NCBI RefSeq assembly: GCF_003478035.1
Contig: NZ_QUEP01000017.1
Span: 1-59,194 of the forward strand
Origin: Clostridium sp. OF03-18AA
GTDB lineage: Bacteria > Bacillota > Clostridia > Lachnospirales > Lachnospiraceae
DNA length: 59,194 bases
Direction of reading: 5' to 3'
The notes under the pieces were generated by a model that worked only from the letters and a program-made list of their open reading frames with translations, did not search any database and was not told the DNA's origin. The translations under genes and the position numbers were made by a program. This document shows positions 54,067 to 59,194 of this stretch, piece after piece. Positions within the stretch are counted from its first letter, which is position 1. Each line of letters begins with the position of its first letter.

Positions 54067-54532
54067 GGGCCACCTCCTTTGCACGTTCTTTCTGCTTCGG
54101 CTTTTCTTTGGAAAGCTGATCTGCCGCCTGTTGCAGTTGTTCCCGGATGGGAACACGGTTCGATTTTGCTTTGCTTAACACCTTACGGGAATACTCAGAA
54201 AAGCAGGCGGTCATTGCGTCTGCCTGTCCAGCCTTGAAAAACAGCAGGTATTTGTCCGGCCCGGTTTTATAGAACGCATAGTCTACATTCCATTTCCGGG
54301 CCACGCGGTCAAAGGACTTGGCATCCCCGGATAGCTCAATGCTGTTGGTGGCTGTACCGTGGGCCATGAGCTTTCGCACACTTTGTTTTCCGTGCGGTAC
54401 TTGCCGCCCACGGTATGCCTTGCGGATCTTCCGGCCCACCATGCCCAGCACATACGCCAGTCCCCGCGCCGTCAGCTTGGTTGTTTTTACGGATATGGCT
54501 ATCGTGCGCCGGGAAATATCTTCATCAATCAG
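54053..54532 (-). CDS. PcfB family (DUF3801) protein
   Basis: About 159 residues. The part before the first ATG (54,451) reads DEDISRRTIAISVKTTKLTA then RGLAYVLG, which belongs to the DUF3801/PcfB family, so the gene must begin upstream. AAGGAGG stands 8 bases before CTG 54,532 and 11 before ATT 54,529; there is no ATG, GTG or TTG in frame. PcfB works with the VirD4-type coupling protein encoded next. The family C-terminus is basic and helical. Confidence 0.7.
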   Translation of the reverse strand: MIDEDISRRTIAISVKTTKLTARGLAYVLGMVGRKIRKAYRGRQVPHGKQSVRKLMAHGTATNSIELSGDAKSFDRVARKWNVDYAFYKTGPDKYLLFFKAGQADAMTACFSEYSRKVLSKAKSNRVPIREQLQQAADQLSKEKPKQKERAKEVAHEDR

Positions 54533-54546
54533 TTACACCGCCTCCT

Positions 54547-54571
54547 TCCTTGGGACAATTTGTCTCGAAGT
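54547..54571. repeat. Palindromic site 11 of the element
   Basis: TCCTTGGGACA-ATT-TGTCTCGAAGT, between ArdA and PcfB, abutting the PcfB ribosome site. Confidence 0.85.
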
Positions 54572-54575
54572 GCCA

Positions 54576-55289
54576 TCACCGATCCCCACGGTCTTTTTTC
54601 TGCATTTGACGGTAGCCCTCCAAAGAAGAACCGTCTATGATTTCCTGATAAGCGGCCATCTGCTCCCGGATAGAGAGCTTCGGGAAAGAGAATACCTTAT
54701 GTTCCTTGGGAATATCCTGCAAGCCGTGATACACTTCCACGAAATGATCGCTTTCTTTGACAACATAGCCGCCCGGGGCAAAATGGCCGTTTTCGTGGAT
54801 GCAGGCATCCCGGCCATACGCCTCATAATCGAAATACGGTTTTACCTGATCCGGCACATCCAACATTTCCAGATCGTCCACATAAATACGCCCCAGCGTT
54901 TCCTCATCGGATACGCCGGGGTAAAAGCCGTAACAGTCCAGATTTTGTGTCAGATTGATGATGTCCCGCACCGAGGAACAGTGATCGCCGCTGTCGAGGA
55001 CGGCCTCCAGTGTTTCCAGCTCCGATGAGGTAAGCTCGGAAAGCAGGCAGGCCAGATGATTAAGCTCGTCCAGATTTTCATACTCGCTCAAATGGTCATA
55101 GAGCCCCAGCACATCCCCATCGAAAGAGGTAATAAATATTTCCTGATAGCGGACGCCATCCACGCTGATCCGTTTCAAGAGAGCCTCCACCTCCTGGGCG
55201 GTTGTGGGAAATTTCAGTGTTTCACCCACAAGCTGGCCCTCGCTGTACTTTCCGGCGTTGGTAACGTAGGCTTCAAACAGGGTCGCCAT
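54576..55289 (-). CDS. ardA: Antirestriction protein ArdA
   Basis: A 237-residue acidic protein, a DNA mimic that blocks type I restriction enzymes. LFEAYVTNAGKYSEGQLVGE near the start, ITSFDGDVLGLYDHLSEYEN and a middle domain with LGRIYVDDLEMLDVPDQVKP then YFDYEAYGRDACIHENGHF are the ArdA landmarks. It starts on the preceding stop (TAATG). It should protect the element as it enters a new host. Confidence 0.85.
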   Translation of the reverse strand: MATLFEAYVTNAGKYSEGQLVGETLKFPTTAQEVEALLKRISVDGVRYQEIFITSFDGDVLGLYDHLSEYENLDELNHLACLLSELTSSELETLEAVLDSGDHCSSVRDIINLTQNLDCYGFYPGVSDEETLGRIYVDDLEMLDVPDQVKPYFDYEAYGRDACIHENGHFAPGGYVVKESDHFVEVYHGLQDIPKEHKVFSFPKLSIREQMAAYQEIIDGSSLEGYRQMQKKDRGDR

Positions 55290-55630
55290 TAGCGGCGGCC
55301 CTGTCCCTTGACGGTCAGGATGCCCTCAAGGGTTGTTGCCGTAATTCCCAGCCGCTGGGCCACGGCAATATCATTTTTCATGGATTCGGTCATACTGTGC
55401 CCGCAGACAACCAGCACATGAGAACGGCGGAGCAGGTCACGGCTCATGTCGATGCCGCTTTTATGCTCCTCGGGAACAGCATCATTGAGAAACAGGGGCA
55501 AGTACAGGGGCGGGCAAATAGGAGAAAAGCCTGCCTCATACACGGTGCGGCAATACTGCGCCGCCAGTTCTGCGTTTTCACTATCGCCGCCGAGCCATGC
55601 AGCGGTGATATAAGCAAGGGGTCGTTTCAT
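55289..55630 (-). CDS. DUF4406-like small Rossmann-type protein
   Basis: A 113-residue protein. KRPLAYITAAWLGGDSENAE opens a nucleotide-binding-like strand-loop, followed by AGFSPICPPLYLP and HVLVVCGHSMTESMKND, like nucleoside 2-deoxyribosyltransferase-related DUF4406 proteins. GGAGG precedes its ATG and its stop overlaps ArdA. The assignment is moderate and no substrate is known. Confidence 0.55.
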   Translation of the reverse strand: MKRPLAYITAAWLGGDSENAELAAQYCRTVYEAGFSPICPPLYLPLFLNDAVPEEHKSGIDMSRDLLRRSHVLVVCGHSMTESMKNDIAVAQRLGITATTLEGILTVKGQGRR

Positions 55631-55913
55631 CGTTCATACCTCCGATATTTTAATAAGAAAGTTCAACCCAAACCCCACGCCCTTTCCCAGTCTTGGAAAA
55701 GGGGGCGGCTCTGGAGGATATACCCCCGCCGCTTGCCGGGGAAATAGCACAGCCGGGGCAGACCGTCAAGGGCGAGCCGCCGAAAACGGCGGTGCGCTGC
55801 ACCCTTGACGGCCCACTCCCGGCTGTACTAAAAAACAGGCGGCGACGGGGGATATATACCACCAGAGCCTCTGCGCGAGGGCGGGGCCCTCGGGACAAAG
55901 TGTCTCGAAGTTG
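55631..55913. other. Structured GC-rich non-coding region
   Basis: No gene is credible in these 283 bp. CCGTCAAGGG (about 55,767) and CCCTTGACGG (about 55,801) form long-range arms enclosing a CCGCCG-AAAA-CGGCGG hairpin and the GGTGCGCTGCACC element also found near 36,640. Rightward open frames across it lack ribosome sites. It may hold a regulatory RNA or a replication/transfer signal of the element. Confidence 0.45.
55887..55911. repeat. Palindromic site 12 of the element
   Basis: CCCTCGGGACA-AAG-TGTCTCGAAGT, two bases beyond the stop of the ParB-like gene. Confidence 0.85.
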
Positions 55914-57362
55914 TTACTTGTCAAGTTCCTGCTTTTTCGGGGCTTTTGCCAGCTCCGGCGGCTGTTTTTCTTTCCAGTCATCCAGCAGGGACATAATCTG
56001 TTCTTTCATTTTGGCGGGAGTGACCTCCTTGCCAAAATACTTTTCCAGTTCCGCAGTAGAAATAATCACGCCTCGATCCTCCTTTTTCTGTTCTGATAAG
56101 ATGCCGTCAATGACATCGCCGTTGAGCTTGCCTTCCTTATCCAGCTCCCGGAGCCGTTTAGCCTGGGCCAGCGAGGGCGAAGCCTGCTCCCCGTCAATGG
56201 AAACAGCAATAAGCCTCTGATTTTTCGGTTTGATGTAGGAAAGCTCCACGGCAGGCATGAAGCCCATCTTTTTATCGTCTACCTTATCCAGAAGCTCCGG
56301 CACAAGGGAGTTGAGCCGCAAGTAGCGCATGACCTTTTTATAGTTCATTTCATGCGTCTCGCCCACAATCTCAACCGAGCGTTTTCCGACATCGCCTTCC
56401 GCAACGCCTTTCAGCCGCCCGCCCTGATGCTTGATGTCCTCAACTTCGAGTTCCAGCAGCGCGGCCAATTCGCTGGGGAGCATCCCGTCACGCTGCTTGT
56501 TGCTGTCCTTCATGGCCTGAACCGCTTCGTGGTCGGTCATTTCACGGACGATAAAGGGCATTTCCTCCAGCCCCGCCAATTCACTGCCGTGGGTACGGCG
56601 ATGGCCCGCTACAATTTCATAGCCGTTTCCGTCTTTCTCCGGGCGGGCAAGACCGGGAACCATTACACCGTTTACGCGGATAGAAGCAACGATTTCCTGC
56701 ATCTTTGCATCGTCCCGTACCTTAAAGGGGTGCGGACGGAATGTGTGAAACGGATGAACCTCGGAAAGTTTCAGATAAACCAGCTTGCCTTCCTCAACCG
56801 GGCGGGGCGGTGTGGTCGGCTCGGGAGTTGTCTGTTCCGCAGTAGCAGTTTTCTTCGGTGACGTATCCTGTGTGGGCTTAATGGGCTCCTTGGCATCCGG
56901 GGCCTTTCCGTCACTTCGGGACACTTTGTCTCGTTTGGACGGCTTGGGCTTGTCAGGGGCCGTCTTATCCGCCTTGGGTGGGCGGCCCTTGCGGGCCCCA
57001 GCCGATTTCTCCGCTTTCTGATTTTCAGTCGCAGCCTTTTCCGCTTTCGGCGGACGGCCACGGCGCGGCTTTTTCGGTTCCTCCGTATTGGCGGGCTGCG
57101 GTGTTTCTCCGGGGGCTGCCGCCTCTGGCGTTTCGGGGGGTTCCGACTTTTCGACTTCGGCGCGGGCGTTCTGCCTCTTTTCCGCCATAAGTTCATTGAT
57201 TTTGTCAAAGGACACAACCACATCGCCGGACTCAGGTATGGCAGGCCCGGTCTGTTCCTGCTGGGGCTCAGACGCTGCGGCCTGTTCGGGTGTGGTGATA
57301 GGCTCGGCGGCCTCCGGGGAAATATTCTCCGCAGGGCCAGTATTCAATTTTTCATCGGCCAT
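55914..57362 (-). CDS. ParB-like nuclease-domain / partition protein
   Basis: A 482-residue protein. The first ~190 residues are low-complexity, rich in Pro, Ala, Glu and Lys with AT-hook-like RRGRPPK and RKGRPPK. Then comes a ParB domain with LKLSEVHPFHTFRPHPF, VNGVMVPGLARP and the conserved GHRRTHGSELAGL, followed by an HTH region (LPSELAALLELEVEDIKHQG). ParB proteins bind palindromic sites, and the element has 13 copies of one, the last within this gene, making it the leading candidate ligand. It is the first gene of the leftward transfer operon. Confidence 0.8.
   Translation of the reverse strand: MADEKLNTGPAENISPEAAEPITTPEQAAASEPQQEQTGPAIPESGDVVVSFDKINELMAEKRQNARAEVEKSEPPETPEAAAPGETPQPANTEEPKKPRRGRPPKAEKAATENQKAEKSAGARKGRPPKADKTAPDKPKPSKRDKVSRSDGKAPDAKEPIKPTQDTSPKKTATAEQTTPEPTTPPRPVEEGKLVYLKLSEVHPFHTFRPHPFKVRDDAKMQEIVASIRVNGVMVPGLARPEKDGNGYEIVAGHRRTHGSELAGLEEMPFIVREMTDHEAVQAMKDSNKQRDGMLPSELAALLELEVEDIKHQGGRLKGVAEGDVGKRSVEIVGETHEMNYKKVMRYLRLNSLVPELLDKVDDKKMGFMPAVELSYIKPKNQRLIAVSIDGEQASPSLAQAKRLRELDKEGKLNGDVIDGILSEQKKEDRGVIISTAELEKYFGKEVTPAKMKEQIMSLLDDWKEKQPPELAKAPKKQELDK
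56913..56937. repeat. Palindromic site 13 of the element
   Basis: ACTTCGGGACA-CTT-TGTCTCGTTTG, inside the ParB-like gene (encoding RDKVSRS). The right arm is the most degenerate of the set. Confidence 0.75.
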
Positions 57363-57448
57363 TTACGATCCTCCTTTTCGTTAAAGTTGCACAAATTTGA
57401 ACGCTAAAATTTTGTAGTTATTTTTGTGCCTCCTTTCCGTCTATCCAC

Positions 57449-57490
57449 GCAAAAAAGCCGCCCGTTTTTCATGCCGGACGGCTTTTTGCG
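57449..57490. terminator. Two-way terminator near the right end
   Basis: CGCAAAAAAGCCG and CGGCTTTTTGCG form a long stem with further CCG/CGG pairing, and each strand ends in a T-run. It lies between the right junction and the ParB-like gene, so it should stop the host operon's transcripts from entering the transfer genes. Confidence 0.75.
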
Positions 57491-57557
57491 TAATGTGATA
57501 GATCAAATATTATTTTTTGTGGTTTGTAGGCTCCGAAAAGCCTTGTATTTACAGTGT

Positions 57558-57578
57558 TCCTAATAGGAAGTAATCATA
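57558..57578 (+). other. Right attachment junction of the element
   Basis: TCCTAATAGGA (57,558-57,568), then TAATCA (57,571-57,576), then TA (57,577-57,578) and host GT2 sequence. It mirrors the left junction. Confidence 0.75.
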
Positions 57579-58134
57579 TGTAATTAATTAAAAAATCACT
57601 ATCTTCTGACAGCGATAATGCTGGATCAAACTGGATTCTATTTTTTCTTATTATTTCCAGGGAAAACAATTTACCCCACACAGCTAAATATTTGGTGGGA
57701 TTTTTTATCAATTCCACTTTTTTTCCTGACAATGATATATGATTATTTATATTAGGAAGTATCTTTTTATTATTTTTCCAATAACCAAATATAAAAAGAT
57801 CTGCCTTCTGATTTATGTTTTTGTGCATTTCTGTAAATGCTTCTTCTGTTACTTCGTCATCTGCATCTACAAAACAGATCCATTTTCCTAAAGCAATCTC
57901 CAAACCTTTGTTTCTTGCATGTGATACACCTTTTTCAGAATGTATCACACGCACATCGTTATATTTTTTTTCGATTTTTTTAGCTTCCTGCCAAGTATGA
58001 TCTACTGAACCATTTTCGACAATAATAATTTCTACAGTATACGTTTTTCTAGCATTAATGATACTGTTCACTGATTTTTCTAAATCTCGCTCTGCATTAT
58101 AGGCTGGAATAATAACGCTTATTTCATAATTCAT
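57577..58134 (-). pseudogene. GT2 glycosyltransferase, N-terminal half (split by the conjugative element)
   Basis: From the ATG at 58,134: YEISVIIPAYNAERDLEKSV, IIIVENGSVDHTW, the metal site CFVDADDEVTEEA and LSEDSDFLINYI, after which the element supplies a stop. The catalytic DADD is present but the C-terminal half lies at 27,406-27,849. Rejoined, the protein would have about 335 residues. A truncated product might fold but is unlikely to be active. It follows the DUF4422 gene by one base. Confidence 0.85.
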
Positions 58135-58135
58135 A

Positions 58136-58939
58136 TTAAAAACTGCTTTCGTATTTTTTATGTGCAAATTTTGCTTGTAAAAAAGCTGTTCCTTTTTTAA
58201 ACCAATTAATATTTTCTACATGAAAATATGGAAGTTCTTTTATAGCCTTTTTATCCAATTTTCCGGATTGAATCATTTCATCCAGCCAAACATTGAAGAT
58301 AATTTCGCTGATTCTTCCATAAAAGCGCCCTTGAAATCGGGAAAGTTCAGGAGCTTTGATTGTTTTCTCTAATTCGAATAAAATATCAAAAAGCCAGGTA
58401 CAGTATTCGTCAAAATACTGCTTTTCCATAATCATCATATTGAACATATATCCATACGTCTGTTTGATCACGCTTTGATAACTGGATAAATATGATGGAT
58501 ATTTTTTTCTAATGATTTTTTCTGTTTCATCCAATTGTTCTGCATAATGCGTATGTGCATAATGTGAATACAGCGTCTCTATGTAGTATCTCCTTTTTCG
58601 GGGAACAAATATTTTATATTTTTGAAGAAGAGGATATAATTGCTGACTCAAAAGGACGCCGTTGAGGGACTCTTTTTCTTTTTTTCCAAAGTGCCTTCTA
58701 TAATGTACTAAGCCAATATAGTCTGCTTTCAAATTTTTCCACGCCCAATATAATCCTGTTAGTTCACAAAAACTTGGATTTTTTAAAGAAATATTATCTC
58801 CGGTGTTATCTCTAACATATCCAATGTCAGGCTTTCCTTCAGCGCCAACCTGAACTGGCAAATACATAATATCTTCTGGCATTTGATATTTTTTATGTGT
58901 TGCAACTATAATTTTAACAACAGGTATAATCGTTTTCAC
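58136..58939 (-). CDS. DUF4422 family capsular glycosyltransferase
   Basis: A 267-residue protein from a GTG at 58,939 preceded by GGAGGAA. KIIVATHKKYQMPED, YLPVQVGAEGKPDIGYVRDN, LTGLYWAWKNL and YIGLVHYRRHF are DUF4422 landmarks; NMMIMEKQYFDEYCTWLF and ISEIIFNVWLD follow. Members are glycosyltransferases in capsule and teichoic-type clusters. It is the first gene of the leftward operon, directly after leader copy B. Confidence 0.75.
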   Translation of the reverse strand: MKTIIPVVKIIVATHKKYQMPEDIMYLPVQVGAEGKPDIGYVRDNTGDNISLKNPSFCELTGLYWAWKNLKADYIGLVHYRRHFGKKEKESLNGVLLSQQLYPLLQKYKIFVPRKRRYYIETLYSHYAHTHYAEQLDETEKIIRKKYPSYLSSYQSVIKQTYGYMFNMMIMEKQYFDEYCTWLFDILFELEKTIKAPELSRFQGRFYGRISEIIFNVWLDEMIQSGKLDKKAIKELPYFHVENINWFKKGTAFLQAKFAHKKYESSF

Positions 58940-58997
58940 TTTTGCTTCCTCCGGCTGAAATGTTTCGCAATTTAATTTCCAGTCTGATAATATTAGT

Positions 58998-59040
58998 AAA
59001 AAAAAGACCCGCATTCAGATTTCCTCTCTCAATGCAGGCC
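58998..59040 (-). terminator. Leader attenuator hairpin, copy B
   Basis: Reading leftward, GGCCTGCATT pairs with AATGCGGGTC, followed by T8 (58,998-59,005). It lies 59 bp before the DUF4422 start, the same arrangement as copy A. Confidence 0.65.
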
Positions 59041-59101
59041 ACTCATCCCATTTTTTGTCGTTTTCGGATATCTCAACCTCAAATAATTGTTATTATTTGG
59101 A
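59003..59101 (-). repeat. Leader repeat, copy B (inverted partner at 14,476-14,580)
   Basis: The reverse complement matches copy A, including the CAAATAAT-AACA-ATTATTTG palindrome and the attenuator. Upstream of it homology ends at TCC, 35 bp from the first AAGTAAATTCC repeat of a possible IS end. Confidence 0.85.
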
Positions 59102-59138
59102 GAAGAGACCTCGAAAAAATGTCAAAGCTGACTTGAAA

Positions 59139-59167
59139 AAGTAAATTCCAGTGTAAAAGTAAATTCC
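59139..59167. repeat. Tandem AAGTAAATTCCA repeats, possible IS21-type end
   Basis: Two copies of AAGTAAATTCCA (59,139-59,150 and about 59,157-59,168) stand 18 bp apart upstream of leader B. Repeated short motifs are typical of IS21-family termini. The rest of the window to 59,194 has no gene. Confidence 0.35.
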
Positions 59168-59194
59168 ACCGCTCTTTTAAAAGTTGCTTATAAT

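Larger units (their letters stand above)
27850..57578. mobile_element. Tn1549/CTn-like integrative and conjugative element with serine recombinase
   Basis: About 29.7 kb with GC content clearly above the flanks. It carries recombinase, relaxase, MobC, VirB4, VirD4, a TrbL-like protein, PrgI, Maff2, DUF4315, DUF4366, ParB-like and ArdA, a set known from Tn1549 and the C. difficile CTn elements. Those with Tn1549 itself use a tyrosine integrase; here a large serine recombinase lies at the left end. Ends are imperfect inverted repeats (TCCTAATAGGA then TAATCA reading outward), each next to a TA dinucleotide (27,850-27,851 and 57,577-57,578). It splits a GT2 gene in frame, so excision should restore it. 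All transfer genes seem present. Confidence 0.9.

Noticed and set aside
55693..56220. A rightward frame across the gap at 55.7 kb and into the ParB-like gene
   Set aside because: No ribosome site and Arg/Pro-rich random composition; its second half is antisense to a clear ParB-like gene.
29655..56937. The 13 palindromes as intrinsic terminators or a CRISPR array
   Set aside because: They are kilobases apart, lack T-runs, many have mismatched arms in the transcribed strand, and several lie within essential reading frames.
27850..57578. Prophage
   Set aside because: No capsid, terminase or tail genes; the gene set is conjugative.

Overview
The window looks like a low-to-moderate GC Clostridia chromosome, most likely a gut Lachnospiraceae-type Firmicute. 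The evidence is AT-rich exopolysaccharide genes with strong AGGAGG-type ribosome binding sites, sigma-A-like promoters, VanR/VanS/VanZ-type genes and a Tn1549/CTn-type conjugative backbone (Maff2, PrgI, DUF4315, DUF4366, Cys-rich VLP, PcfB). No rRNA, tRNA or CRISPR array was seen.

Region 1 (1-13,430, + strand) is a complete-looking exopolysaccharide operon. It holds an O-antigen ligase/polymerase-like protein, a fused heptose-1-phosphate guanylyltransferase/heptose bisphosphate phosphatase, the heptose-7-phosphate kinase HddA, the initiating polyprenyl sugar-phosphate transferase, four further glycosyltransferases, a Wzx flippase and a Wzy-like polymerase, and it ends at a strong intrinsic terminator. 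A tyrosine recombinase follows (13,445-14,386).

Region 2 (14,416-27,849 plus 57,577-59,101) holds two accessory glycan operons that face each other. The rightward operon (14,653-23,105) carries a second hddA, a decayed gmhA, a decayed DUF1972 glycosyltransferase, WecG-like, GT4, GT2 (frameshifted), two acyltransferases, GT32, a Wzy-like protein and a Gtf3-like transferase. The leftward operon (58,939 down to 23,910) carries DUF4422, GT2, GT4, Gtf3-like, Wzy-like and a truncated GT2. They collide at IS256/IS66 debris (23.16-23.91 kb). Each operon starts with the same ~100-bp leader (14,476-14,580 and, inverted, 59,003-59,101). The leader contains an 8-bp-arm palindrome and a terminator-like hairpin with a T-run. 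The left leader lies 90 bp from the tyrosine recombinase and has a promoter just outside the repeat, so the segment has the architecture of an invertible, promoter-swapping glycan locus. Poly-G tracts, a one-base frameshift and a perfect 46-48-bp palindrome inside genes add further signs of variability.

Region 3 (27,850-57,578) is a ~29.7-kb GC-rich integrative and conjugative element inserted into the GT2 gene of the leftward operon, whose two halves can be rejoined in frame. It encodes a large serine recombinase, relaxase/MobC, VirB4, VirD4, a TrbL/VirB6-like protein, PrgI, Maff2, an NlpC/P60 hydrolase, two DNA methyltransferases, ArdA, a ParB-like protein and a sigma factor. Its cargo is an ABC transporter with a VanRS-like two-component system and VanZ. 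A 2.57-kb group II intron interrupts the NlpC/P60 gene. Thirteen copies of a palindromic repeat (half-site ACTTYGGGACA, 3-bp centre) are scattered through the conjugative backbone, are absent from the cargo, the intron and the flanking host DNA, and are not explained by any feature I recognise.
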